The notes under the pieces were generated by a model. It was not told the origin of the DNA and made no database searches. It saw only the letters and a list, made by a program, of their open reading frames with translations. Below, piece by piece: positions 15,078 through 23,195 of a stretch of DNA of 23,195 nt. Origin of the DNA: Streptomyces sp. WM6386 (GTDB taxonomy: Bacteria; Actinomycetota; Actinomycetes; Streptomycetales; Streptomycetaceae); assembly GCF_000972385.1 (NCBI RefSeq), contig NZ_JXTE01000094.1:1-23195 (forward strand), read 5' to 3'. The stretch's first letter is position 1. Each line of letters starts with the position of its first letter. The translations under genes and the position numbers were made by a program.

Positions 15078-16535
15078 CTAGTGCACGCCCATCCAGCTCT
15101 CAATGGGACTGAGGGCGAAATAGACGAAGAAGATCACTGTCAGGGCCCACATGAAGGCCCCGATCTCCCGCGCCTTGCCCTGGGCGACCTTGATCGCGAC
15201 GTACGAGATGACGCCCGCGGCGACGCCCGCCGTGATCGAGTACGTGAACGGCATGATGACGACGGTCAGGAAGACCGGGATCGCCGTCGCACGGTCCCCC
15301 CAGTCGACGTGCCGCGCGTTCATCATCATCATCGCGCCGATGACCACCAGGGCCGCCGCCGCGACCTCGCCCGGGACGATCGCCGTCAGCGGGGTGAAGA
15401 ACAGACAGGCCGCGAAGAACAGGCCGGTGACGACCGAGGAGAGGCCCGTGCGGGCTCCCTCGCCCACGCCCGTCGCCGACTCCACGAACACCGTCTGGCC
15501 CGAGGCACCGGCGACGCCGCCGATCGCGCCGCCGGCACCGTCGATGAAGAGGGCCTTCGACAGGCCCGGCATCCGGCCCTGCTCGTCGGCCAGCTCGGCC
15601 TCCGTGCCGACGCCGATGATGGTGGCCATCGCGTCGAAGAAGCCGGCCAGGACGAGCGTGAAGACGATCATGCCGACCGTCATCGCGCCCACCTCGCCCC
15701 AGCCGCCGAACTCGACGTTGCCGAAGATCGAGAAGTCCGGCATCGAGACCGCGCTGCCGTGCAGTTCGGGAGCGCCGCTCGCCCACTGCTCGGGGTCGAT
15801 GACGTCGAGGGCGTTGAGCACCACGGCCAGGACGGTGCCGCCGACGATGCCGAGCAGGATCGCGCCGGGGACACCCCGCGCCTGGAGCATGAAGATCGCG
15901 AGCAGGGTCGCCGCGAACAACAGCACCGGCCAGCCCGCGAGTTCGCCCGCCGGGCCGAGCGTCACCGGGGTCGCCTCGCCCTGGTGCACGAAGCCGGCCT
16001 TGTAGAAGCCGATCAGGGCGACGAAGAGGCCGATGCCCATGGTGATCGCGTGCTTGAGGGCCAGCGGGATCGCGTTCATGATCATCTCGCGGAGGCCGGT
16101 GACGACCAGCAGCATGATGACCACGCCGTACATCACGCACATGCCCATGGCCTGCGGCCAGGTCATCACGGGGGCGACCTGGGAGGCCAGGACGCCGGAG
16201 ACGGAGAGGCCGGCGGCGAGGGCGAGCGGCACCTTGCCGAAGAAGCCCATCAGCAGCGTGGAGAAGGCCGCCGCGAACGCGGTCGCGGTGATGAGGGCCT
16301 TCTGGGCGAGCGTGTCCCCCGCCGCGTCCTTCCCGGACAGGATCAGGGGGTTGAGCAGCAGGATGTACGCCATCGCCATGAAGGTCGTCGTACCGCCGCG
16401 CACCTCGCGCGCGACCGTGGATCCCCGCTTGGATATGTGAAAGTACCGGTCGAGCCAAGACCGTCCGGCCGGGACGCGGGTGCCTTCTCCCGCGTCGTCG
16501 GCAACGGTCTTCGGCTCCAGTGACTGCTGGGTCAT
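15078..16535 (-). CDS. NCS2/AzgA-family purine base permease
   Basis: This is an inner-membrane transporter of 485 residues, likely a proton symporter for hypoxanthine, adenine or guanine. It has the AzgA-type opening SWLDRYFHISKRGSTVAREVRGGTTTFMAMAYI (about 26-58), the first helix after an amphipathic stretch. Many hydrophobic segments follow, consistent with 12-14 helices. Substrate-region motifs include AGLSVSGV, FDAMATIIGVG, and the ASGQTVFVESATGVGEGARTG block in the second half. GLSKALFIDGAGG is also typical of AzgA members. The start is ATG at 16535, with GGGAG about 10 bases upstream. It is probably co-transcribed with xdhC, and the xanthine dehydrogenase genes lie upstream on the same strand, so import and oxidation of purines are linked. 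Exact base specificity is not readable. Confidence 0.88.
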   Translation of the reverse strand: MTQQSLEPKTVADDAGEGTRVPAGRSWLDRYFHISKRGSTVAREVRGGTTTFMAMAYILLLNPLILSGKDAAGDTLAQKALITATAFAAAFSTLLMGFFGKVPLALAAGLSVSGVLASQVAPVMTWPQAMGMCVMYGVVIMLLVVTGLREMIMNAIPLALKHAITMGIGLFVALIGFYKAGFVHQGEATPVTLGPAGELAGWPVLLFAATLLAIFMLQARGVPGAILLGIVGGTVLAVVLNALDVIDPEQWASGAPELHGSAVSMPDFSIFGNVEFGGWGEVGAMTVGMIVFTLVLAGFFDAMATIIGVGTEAELADEQGRMPGLSKALFIDGAGGAIGGVAGASGQTVFVESATGVGEGARTGLSSVVTGLFFAACLFFTPLTAIVPGEVAAAALVVIGAMMMMNARHVDWGDRATAIPVFLTVVIMPFTYSITAGVAAGVISYVAIKVAQGKAREIGAFMWALTVIFFVYFALSPIESWMGVH

Positions 16536-16702
16536 GTGGGCCTACTCCCAAGGTTCACAGGGGCACCCGTACCAACCGCTGTCGCGGCTACGGGATTTGG
16601 GAAGGTGCTTCGGCCGCACGACCCGGGGGACGGCCCGAGACGAACGATCAGATCTGGTACTGGGACGTGCTTCAGGTGCCGCGAGCGGTGCGGGACCTGG
16701 TG
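16536..16702 (-). promoter_or_regulatory. Leader/promoter region of the permease-xdhC unit
   Basis: About 167 bases lie between the terminator of the dehydrogenase operon and the permease start. No convincing sigma-70 promoter, riboswitch fold or regulator dyad stands out. A plus-strand frame across it (16520-16720) has no recognisable product. A promoter must be somewhere here if the upstream terminator is efficient. Confidence 0.3.
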
Positions 16703-16749
16703 CTCCGGGCGGCGCGGTGAAGTGTGACGTTCCCGCGCGCCGCCCGGAG
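16703..16749 (-). terminator. 14-bp perfect inverted repeat after the xanthine dehydrogenase operon
   Basis: CTCCGGGCGGCGCG (16703-16716) and CGCGCCGCCCGGAG (16736-16749) are exact inverted repeats with a 19-base loop. The structure lies 7 bases past the stop codon of the molybdopterin subunit gene. It is very GC-rich with no T-run, as is usual for actinomycete terminators, and should separate the dehydrogenase operon from the permease unit. Confidence 0.7.
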
Positions 16750-16756
16750 AGCTTTG

Positions 16757-19153
16757 CTACGCCGTTCCCGTGAGGTGTTCGGGACGTACCGGCGTGCGGT
16801 CGAGCTCCAGCCCGGTCGCGTTCCGGATCGCCGCGAGGACGGCCGGGGTGGACGACAGGGTGGGGGCCTCGCCGATGCCACGGAGCCCGTAGGGGGCGTG
16901 GTCGTCGGCGAGTTCGAGCACGTCGACGGGGATGGTCGGCGTGTCGAGGATGGTGGGGAGGAGGTAGTCCGTGAAGGAGGGGTTCTTGACCTTCGCGGTC
17001 TTGGGGTCGACGACGATCTCCTCCATGACGGCGATGCCCATGCCCTGGAGCGTGCCGCCCTGGATCTGGCCGACGACCGACAGCGGGTTGAGCGCCTTGC
17101 CGACGTCCTGGGCGCAGGCCAGCTCGATCACCTTGACCAGGCCGAGCTCGGTGTCGACCTCGACGACGGCACGGTGGGCGGCGAAGGAGTACTGGACGTG
17201 GCCGAAGCCCTGTCCGGTACGCAGGTCGAAGGCCTCGGTCGGACGATGCCGCCACTCCGCCTCGACCTCGACGCTCTCGACTTCGAGCACGTCGACCAGG
17301 TCCGCGAGGACCTCGCCGCCGTCGGTGACGACCTTGCCGCCCTCCAGGAGCAGCTCGGCGGTGGCCCAGGCGGGGTGGTACGAGCCGAACTTGCGGCGGC
17401 CGATCTCCAGGACCTTCTCCCGGACCAGCTCGCAGGAGTTCTTGACGGCGCCTCCGGTGACGTACGTCTGACGCGACGCGGACGTCGAACCGGCGCTGCC
17501 CACCTGTGTGTCGGCCGGGTGGATGGTCACCTGCGTGACCCCCAGCTCGGTGCGGGCGATCTGCGCGTGGACGGTGACACCGCCCTGGCCGACCTCCGCC
17601 ATCGCGGTGTGCACGGTCGCGACCGGCTCGCCGGCGATGACCTCCATGCGCACCTTGGCGGTGGAGTAGTCGTCGAAGCCCTCGGAGAAGCCGACGTTCT
17701 TGATGCCGACCGCGTAGCCGACGCCGCGGACGACGCCTTCGCCGTGCGTGGTGTTGGACAGGCCGCCCGGCAGCTGGCGTACGTCGGCGGCCTCGCCGGC
17801 CGCGAGCCACTGCTGCTCCGGCGGCATCGGCATCGCCTTGACGCGGCGCAGGAGTTCGGCGACCGGGGCGGGCGAGTCGACCGGCTGCCCGGTCGGCATG
17901 ATCGTGCCCTGCTCCATCGCGTTGAGCTGACGGAACTCCACCCGGTCCATGCCGACCGCGTCGGCCAGCTTGTCCATCTGCGCCTCGTAGGCGAAGCACG
18001 CCTGGACCGCGCCGAAGCCGCGCATGGCGCCGCAGGGCGGGTTGTTGGAGTAGAGGGCGATGGCCTCGATGTCGACGTCGTCGACCACGTACGGGCCGAT
18101 CGACAGCGAGGAGGCGTTGCCGACGACCGCCGGGGAGGCGGAGGCGTACGCACCACCGTCGAGCACGATGCGGCACTTGACGTGGGTCAACTTGCCCTCG
18201 CGGGTGGCCCCGTGCTCGTAGTGGAGCTTCGCCGGGTGGCGGTGGACGTGCCCGAAGAAGGACTCGAAGCGGTTGTAGACGATCTTTACGGGCTTGCCCG
18301 TCCGCATCGCCAGCAGACAGGCGTGGATCTGCATCGAGAGATCCTCGCGGCCGCCGAAGGCGCCGCCGACGCCCGAGAGCGTCATCCGGACCTTGCTCTC
18401 GGGCAGGCCGAGGACCGGGGCGATCTGCTTGAGGTCGCTGTGCAGCCACTGGGTGGCGATGTAGAGATGGACGCCGCCGTCCTCGTCCGGCACCGCGAGA
18501 CCCGACTCGGGGCCGAGGAAGGCCTGGTCCTGCATGCCGAAGGTGTACTCGCCCTTGACGACGAAGTCGGCGCGCTCGGCGGCCGCTGCGGCGTCGCCGC
18601 GCAGGATCGGCTGGCGGTGCACGATGTTCGGGTGCGGGACATGGCCGATGTGGTGGTCGTCGCGGCCCTCGTGGACGAGGATCGCGTCCGGCGCGGTCGC
18701 GGAGGCCTCGTCGGTGATGACGGGCAGTTCGCGGTACTCGACCTTGATCTTGGCGGCCGCGCGGCGCGCGGTCTCCGGGTGGTCGGCGGCGACGATCGCG
18801 ACCGGCTCGCCGTGGTGGCGGACCTTGCCGTGCGCGAGCACCGGGGTGTCCTGGATCTCCAGTCCGTAGTTGCGTACGTCCGTCGGCAGGTCGTCGTACG
18901 TCATGACGGCGTAGACGCCCGCCGTCGCGAGGGCCTCGCTCGTGTCGATCGACACGATCTCGGCGTGCGCGACGGTGGAGCGCAGGATCTGGCCCCAGAG
19001 CATGTCCTCGTGCCACATGTCGGACGAGTACGCGAACTCGCCGGTGACCTTGAGGGTGCCGTCCGGGCGGAGCGTGGACTCGCCGATGCCGCCCTTGGTC
19101 TGCGAACCCTGGGTGATCTTGGTGGGCGCGCCGCTGGTGGGTTTCGTGGGCAT
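16757..19153 (-). CDS. pucD: Xanthine dehydrogenase molybdopterin-binding subunit (PucD type)
   Basis: This is the catalytic subunit of a three-component molybdenum hydroxylase, predicted to oxidise hypoxanthine and xanthine to urate. It has 798 residues. The N-terminal a/b-hammerhead domain starts around GTLKVTGEFAYSSDMW (32-47). Molybdenum-cofactor motifs are GMQDQAFLGPE (206-216), GGAFGGRED (263-271) and GAMRGFGAVQ (375-384), plus the catalytic glutamate Glu762 in GIGEAP (759-764). The alignment position of the bovine purine-binding Arg880 appears to be acidic here, a difference I believe is shared with the PucD branch, so specificity rests mainly on context. It starts two bases after the pucE stop (TGACCATG) with GGGAGAGG upstream, and is the last gene of the operon, followed by a strong hairpin. 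A long upstream reading through pucE is a shadow. Confidence 0.9.
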   Translation of the reverse strand: MPTKPTSGAPTKITQGSQTKGGIGESTLRPDGTLKVTGEFAYSSDMWHEDMLWGQILRSTVAHAEIVSIDTSEALATAGVYAVMTYDDLPTDVRNYGLEIQDTPVLAHGKVRHHGEPVAIVAADHPETARRAAAKIKVEYRELPVITDEASATAPDAILVHEGRDDHHIGHVPHPNIVHRQPILRGDAAAAAERADFVVKGEYTFGMQDQAFLGPESGLAVPDEDGGVHLYIATQWLHSDLKQIAPVLGLPESKVRMTLSGVGGAFGGREDLSMQIHACLLAMRTGKPVKIVYNRFESFFGHVHRHPAKLHYEHGATREGKLTHVKCRIVLDGGAYASASPAVVGNASSLSIGPYVVDDVDIEAIALYSNNPPCGAMRGFGAVQACFAYEAQMDKLADAVGMDRVEFRQLNAMEQGTIMPTGQPVDSPAPVAELLRRVKAMPMPPEQQWLAAGEAADVRQLPGGLSNTTHGEGVVRGVGYAVGIKNVGFSEGFDDYSTAKVRMEVIAGEPVATVHTAMAEVGQGGVTVHAQIARTELGVTQVTIHPADTQVGSAGSTSASRQTYVTGGAVKNSCELVREKVLEIGRRKFGSYHPAWATAELLLEGGKVVTDGGEVLADLVDVLEVESVEVEAEWRHRPTEAFDLRTGQGFGHVQYSFAAHRAVVEVDTELGLVKVIELACAQDVGKALNPLSVVGQIQGGTLQGMGIAVMEEIVVDPKTAKVKNPSFTDYLLPTILDTPTIPVDVLELADDHAPYGLRGIGEAPTLSSTPAVLAAIRNATGLELDRTPVRPEHLTGTA

Positions 19154-19155
19154 GG

Positions 19156-19757
<602 letters not shown>

Positions 19758-19758
<1 letters not shown>

Positions 19759-20648
19759 TACGCGACTCCCTCCGTGCTGGCGGCGGTGCCGCGGTACGAC
19801 TCCCACGCCCAGGTCAGCGTGCGGCGGGCCATGATGCCGACCGCGTGGCGGCGGTAGCTCGCCGTGCCCCGGACGTCGTCGATCGGGTTGCAGGCGCCGG
19901 AGCACAGGTCCGCGAACTGCTTGGCGACCGACGGGGTGATGATCTTTCCGTTGTCCCAGAAGCCGCCCTCCGCGAGCGCCGCGTTCAGGAACTCCTCCGC
20001 GGCCTTGGCCCGGACGGGGGTGGGCGCCGCCGAACCGATGCCGGTGCGGACGGTGCGGGTCTCGGGGTGCAGCGCGAGGCCGAAGGCGCACACGGCGATG
20101 ACCATGGCGTTGCGCGTACCGACCTTCGAGTACTGCTGCGGGCCGTCGGCCTTCTTGATGTGGACCGCGCGGATCAGCTCGTCGGCGGCGAGCGCGTTGC
20201 GCTTCACGCCGGTGTAGAACGCGTCGATCGGGATCAGGCGCGAGCCGCGCACCGACTCGACCTCGACCTCGGCGCCGGCCGCCAGCAGGGCGGGGTGGGC
20301 GTCGCCGGCCGGGGAGGCGGTGCCGAGGTTGCCGCCGACGCCGCCGCGGTTGCGGATCTGCGGGGAGGCGACCGTGTGCGAGGCGAGCGCCAGGCCCGGC
20401 AGCTCGCCGCGCAGGTTCTCCATGATCGCGGTGTACGGGACGGAGGCACCCAGCCGGACACTCTCCTCGCCGACCTCCCAGTCGGTGAGGTCGGTGATCC
20501 GGTTCAGGTCGAGCAGGTACTCGGGCCGCCGGTGGTCGAAGTTGATCTCGACCATCACATCGGTGCCGCCCGCAATGGGCACAGCGGTGGGGTGCTCGGC
20601 CTTGGCGGCGAGCGCCTCCTCCCAGCTGGCGGGGCGAAGGAAGTCCAT
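19758..20648 (-). CDS. pucC: Xanthine dehydrogenase FAD-binding subunit (PucC type, subunit M)
   Basis: This subunit holds FAD and reduces NAD+ (or another acceptor) with electrons from the Fe-S subunit. It has 296 residues, the usual length. The FAD pyrophosphate loop is PIAGGTDVMVEI (24-35). The second FAD motif is NRGGVGGNLGTASPAGD (100-116), followed by a C-terminal CO-dehydrogenase flavoprotein-like domain with AAPTPVRAKAAEEFL. The start is ATG at 20648: the family begins MDFLRPASWEEAL, and an upstream ATG at 20723 would add 25 unconserved residues. The ribosome site is weak (AGAGAG). It is the first gene of the pucC-pucE-pucD operon and is divergent from pucR across a 367-bp control region. 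Confidence 0.92.
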
Positions 20649-21015
20649 GACCGGCTCTCTTCTGCGTCTCGTGGGTCGTACGGAATCGAGCCAAACCGTG
20701 TGCGGCGGGACCGGCTCGTTCATGTGCTGTTTACGCGGAGTGGGCTCAGTACACAGCGGTGTGCTCCGACGGGGTCAGTCACGGAAACTCTGAAGGAGTT
20801 GGCTGGTCGGGGCAGGCATCTTGTAGATTCGTATGAACGGGGGCCCTCAGTAACCTCCCTGTTTTCCTGTGGAAACGCGCGACACGGCGGGCGTGACCTG
20901 GGACACAGCCCGGAAGACCGGGAGACGTGCCCTCGGCCCACCTGGCGGGCCTCTGTCACCACAAGACCCTCAAAGTTCATCGTAGATTTCGAGACAAAGA
21001 TCGGCGGCGACGAGA
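20649..21015. promoter_or_regulatory. Divergent control region between pucCED and pucR
   Basis: This 367-bp stretch has no gene and should contain both promoters. Dyads seen are AACTC-TGAAG-GAGTT (20786-20800), ACAC-AGCG-GTGT around 20752-20763, an imperfect GTTTTCC/GGAAAC dyad (20861-20876) and CCCGG-AAGA-CCGGG (20909-20922). Two plus-strand TAGATT hexamers (20824-20829 and 20983-20988) could be -10 boxes for pucR, though neither has a good -35 at 17-18 bases. PucR binding somewhere here is expected from the layout but the site is not identified. Confidence 0.55.
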
Positions 21016-22698
21016 ATGCGGCTGCGCGCACTGCTGGACACCGACGCGCTGGGCCTGCGGCTGCTCGGCGGCGAGGACGAGCTGGATCGCACCGTGCGGG
21101 GTGTGATGACCACCGACCTCCGGGACCCGAGCCGCTATCTCTCGGGCGGGGAGCTGGTTCTGACGGGCCTGGCCTGGCGCCGGGACGCCGAGGACTCCGA
21201 CGCGTTCGTACGGATCCTGGTGCAGGCCGGGGTGGCCGCGCTGGCCGCCGGTGAGGCCGAGCTGGGCAATGTGCCGGAGGACCTGGTGCTGGCCTGTGCC
21301 CGCAACCGGCTGCCGCTGTTCGCGGTGCACGAGTCGGTGGCGTTCGCGACGATCACCGAGCATGTCGTACGGCAGGTGTCCGGCGAGCGCGCCGGGGACC
21401 TCGCGGCGGTCGTGGACCGGCACCGCCGGATGATGACCTCGGGCCCGGCGGGCGGCGGCCCGGACGTGGTCCTGGACCTGCTGGGCTCGGACCTGGACCT
21501 GCGGGCGTGGGTGCTGTCGCCGACCGGGCGGCTGATCGCGGGCTCGAAGACCACGGGCCCGGCACTGCCCGCCGACATCTGCGCCAAGCTCGCCGCCGAG
21601 CACCTGGCGGCCGCCCGCACGGGCCGCCGCGGACCGCACCGGCTGCCGCTCGGCTCGACGACGTACTCGCTCTTCCCGGTCCGCAGCAGCGGCCGCTCCC
21701 CGCAGGGCTCGCGGGACGTGCGCGAGACGGTCCTGTCGGACTGGCTGCTGGCCGTCGAGGCGGATGCCGGGGACTGGCCCGAGGAGCGCCTGGACCTGCT
21801 CCAGGGCGTCACCCAGCTGATCTCGGTCGAACGGGACCGCAGGGACGCGGCGCGCACGGTCCGCCGCCGTCTGGCCCAGGAGGTGCTGGAACTGGTCCAG
21901 ACGGGTGCCGCGCCCGCCGAGATCGCCGCGCGCCTCAGGGTCGCCGCGCCGGTGCTGCTGCCCGGGCTCGGGGCGGCCCCGCACTGGCAGGTCGTCGTGG
22001 CCCGCGTCGAGTGGGACGGCGGGAACGCCGGGGAAATCGAGAGCGGCGCGGTCGCCCAGTCGCTGCTCGAGGAGATCCTGGTCGACCCGCTGTCCGCCGG
22101 GCCCGAGCACTCCGACCGCATCGCCGTGGCCCACACGGGTGACGAGGCCATCGCGCTCGTCCCGCTGCCGGCCGTGTCGAGGGAGCACGACGGCTCGGAG
22201 GCGGGGATCCTCGCCGATGTGCTCCTGGAGTCCGTACGGGACCCCCTCGCCGCCGGTCTGGACGACGACGGCCGGGTCACACTGGGCGTCAGCGCGGCCG
22301 TGCACTCGGCGGAGGGGTTGCGGGGCGCGCTGGAGGAGGCGCGGCACGCCCGACGGGTGGCGGCGGCGCGGCTGGGCCGGGTGTGTGCGGCGGGCCACCA
22401 GGAACTGGCCTCGCACGTCCTCCTGCTCCCCTTCGTGCCGGACGACGTGCGCAGAGCCTTCACCGCGCGGCTGCTGGACCCGCTGCGCGACTACGACCGC
22501 CGCCACCGCGCGGAACTGATCCCGACCCTCGAGGCCTTCCTCGACTGCGACGGTTCGTGGACGCGGTGCGCGACCCGTCTCCACCTGCACGTCAACACGC
22601 TGCGCTACCGGGTGGGGCGAATCGAGCAGTTGACGAGTCGTGACCTGTCGAGGCTGGAGGACAAGCTGGATTTCTTCCTGGCACTGCGGATGAGCTGA
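21016..22698 (+). CDS. pucR: PucR-family purine-catabolism transcriptional regulator
   Basis: This is a 560-residue regulator with the three-part PucR architecture. An N-terminal purine-catabolism PucR domain (about 1-125) begins MRLRALLDTDALGLRLLGGEDELDRTVRGVMTTDL and includes YLSGGELVLTG. A central GGDEF-like/CdaR domain covers about 300-440. A C-terminal helix-turn-helix of the HTH_30 type (about 505-555) contains TLEAFLDCDGSWTRCATRLHLHVNTLRYRVGRIEQL. In Bacillus, PucR activates the puc genes in response to purine breakdown products. Divergence from pucCED makes this operon its likely target; activation versus repression cannot be read. The start ATG at 21016 has only a weak purine-rich site (GACGAGA), but the family N-terminus begins there. 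Confidence 0.93.
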   Translation: MRLRALLDTDALGLRLLGGEDELDRTVRGVMTTDLRDPSRYLSGGELVLTGLAWRRDAEDSDAFVRILVQAGVAALAAGEAELGNVPEDLVLACARNRLPLFAVHESVAFATITEHVVRQVSGERAGDLAAVVDRHRRMMTSGPAGGGPDVVLDLLGSDLDLRAWVLSPTGRLIAGSKTTGPALPADICAKLAAEHLAAARTGRRGPHRLPLGSTTYSLFPVRSSGRSPQGSRDVRETVLSDWLLAVEADAGDWPEERLDLLQGVTQLISVERDRRDAARTVRRRLAQEVLELVQTGAAPAEIAARLRVAAPVLLPGLGAAPHWQVVVARVEWDGGNAGEIESGAVAQSLLEEILVDPLSAGPEHSDRIAVAHTGDEAIALVPLPAVSREHDGSEAGILADVLLESVRDPLAAGLDDDGRVTLGVSAAVHSAEGLRGALEEARHARRVAAARLGRVCAAGHQELASHVLLLPFVPDDVRRAFTARLLDPLRDYDRRHRAELIPTLEAFLDCDGSWTRCATRLHLHVNTLRYRVGRIEQLTSRDLSRLEDKLDFFLALRMS

Positions 22699-22700
22699 AA

Positions 22701-22715
22701 CCTGGCGGGGCCAGG
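22701..22715 (+). terminator. Short hairpin after pucR
   Basis: CCTGG-CGGGG-CCAGG begins 2 bases after the pucR stop. The stem is only 5 bp with no T-run, so it is a weak terminator candidate. Confidence 0.3.
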
Positions 22716-22728
22716 GAACCCACGACTT

Positions 22729-22744
22729 TGTGAAATCCTTCACC
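22729..22744. promoter_or_regulatory. Rex-operator-like site upstream of the TPR gene
   Basis: TGTGAA-ATCC-TTCACC matches the Rex operator pattern TGTGAA-N4-TTCACA at 11 of 12 half-site bases. Rex is the NADH/NAD+ sensing repressor of actinomycetes. The site lies about 100 bases before the start of the terminal gene and upstream of a possible promoter, TTGGCC (22752-22757), 18 bases, TGAGAT (22776-22781). Binding is inferred from pattern only. Confidence 0.45.
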
Positions 22745-22825
22745 CACCCCCTTGGCCGGGCCACGGAATTCGTGCTGAGATGCGGCCACCACTCAACAGC
22801 TCAATGGTGTGCCGGGGAGGGCGAG

Positions 22826-23195
22826 GTGGCGTATACCGCCATGTCTGGTAACGGAACGACCCCTGACGATCCACTCCAGACCGCGGTATGGCGGCTGCGC
22901 TCCCGCGCGTGCTGGGTCGACGCGGCGGCGCTGCTCCAGCCGGTGGAGGCGGGATTCGCGCTGCAACGGGCGTCCTTGCTGGTCGAGCGATGTCTCTACA
23001 CCGAGCAGGGATGGCAGGAGGCCGAGGACGCGCTGCGGACCGCGGAGGCGCTGGCCCACACCGACGAGGAGCGGGGTGCGGCCGCTTGTGAACGCGGGCA
23101 TCTTGCGTATGCCGCCACGCTGCACGGGGTGCGGGACCGGGCCGACGAGGCGCGGGCGGCGTTGGGGCGGGCGGCGGCGTTGATCCCTCCGGGGG
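22826..23195 (+). CDS. Tetratricopeptide-like alpha-helical protein (3'-truncated by window edge)
   Basis: An open frame runs from a GTG at 22826 to the end of the window (123 complete codons) with no stop. GGGGAGG (22814-22820) lies 5 bases before the GTG; an ATG at 22841 is in the same frame but 20 bases from that site, so the GTG is preferred. After a short polar N-terminus (SGNGTTPDDPLQTAVWRLRS), the sequence is built of paired amphipathic helices rich in Ala, Leu, Glu and Arg (EQGWQEAEDALRTAEALAHT, then GVRDRADEARAALGRAAALI), the pattern of TPR-type repeats that mediate protein contacts. No catalytic domain is visible in the part shown. It may be controlled by the Rex-like site upstream. 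Partner and role are unknown. Confidence 0.7.
   Translation, partial: MAYTAMSGNGTTPDDPLQTAVWRLRSRACWVDAAALLQPVEAGFALQRASLLVERCLYTEQGWQEAEDALRTAEALAHTDEERGAAACERGHLAYAATLHGVRDRADEARAALGRAAALIPPG

Noticed and set aside
16536..16702. Possible purine riboswitch in front of the purine permease
   Set aside because: I cannot find the conserved three-way junction and loop sequences of the purine riboswitch, and such elements are not usual in this group.
16520..16720. A 66-codon plus-strand frame ending NDQIWYWDVLQVPRAVRDLV...
   Set aside because: The end of the frame looks a little protein-like, but there is no ribosome site or sensible start, and it starts inside the permease gene and ends at the terminator repeat. 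Not supported.
22888..23091. A 67-codon frame inside the terminal gene
   Set aside because: The GTG-22826 frame has a strong ribosome site, stays open to the edge and gives a helical repeat pattern; the other frame is a shadow.

Overview
The window looks like chromosomal DNA from a Streptomyces-type actinomycete. GC content is very high with strong G/C preference at third codon positions, GTG and TTG starts are common, and several genes have a -10-like hexamer 6-7 bases before the start codon instead of a ribosome binding site. The gene families (acyl-CoA mutase with MeaB, PucR with a three-subunit xanthine dehydrogenase, a GH43-CBM42 arabinofuranosidase, a P450, a TRX-like ferredoxin) also fit. 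It is mostly metabolic core and adaptive gene content. I saw no phage, transposase, CRISPR array, tRNA or rRNA.

Region by region. 1-3156 (+): a B12-dependent methylmalonyl-CoA mutase catalytic subunit, cut at its 5' end by the window, is translationally coupled to its G-protein chaperone meaB. 3271-4395 (+): a FAD-dependent aromatic-hydroxylase-type monooxygenase converges on an alpha/beta hydrolase (4399-5094, -) with only 3 bases between the stops. Next come a SAM methyltransferase (5128-5868, -) and a Glu/Leu/Phe/Val dehydrogenase (5966-7018, -). The dehydrogenase is divergent from an Lrp/AsnC regulator (7098-7571, +), with a 25-bp perfect dyad between them. 7581-7988 (-) is a TRX-like [2Fe-2S] ferredoxin. 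8113-9845 holds a good promoter, the wreck of a secreted lectin-bearing enzyme, and an intact exo-arabinofuranosidase. 9912-10700 (+) is a lipoprotein polysaccharide deacetylase, preceded by an AT-rich 36-bp dyad. 10716-11930 (-) is a P450 whose ExxR motif reads ExxH. 12046-13059 (-) is a DUF2278 protein with a lamin-tail-like C-terminus. 13244-13684 (+) is an SRPBCC protein.

13883-22698 is a purine-catabolism block: an AzgA-type purine permease followed by xdhC (one transcript, -); the FAD, Fe-S and molybdopterin subunits of a PucCED-type xanthine dehydrogenase (a tight operon, -); and divergent pucR (+). The permease probably imports purine bases, XdhC matures the molybdenum cofactor, the dehydrogenase oxidises hypoxanthine/xanthine to urate, and PucR is the likely switch in the 367-bp divergent region. 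The window ends inside a TPR-like gene preceded by a Rex-operator-like sequence.

I do not see a convincing novel multi-gene system. The most interesting items are the P450 with a replaced ExxR arginine, the decayed glycosidase/lectin gene lying between a strong promoter and the arabinofuranosidase, a cysteine-bearing insertion in the xanthine dehydrogenase Fe-S subunit, several unassigned dyad operators, and structured intergenic elements between convergent genes.
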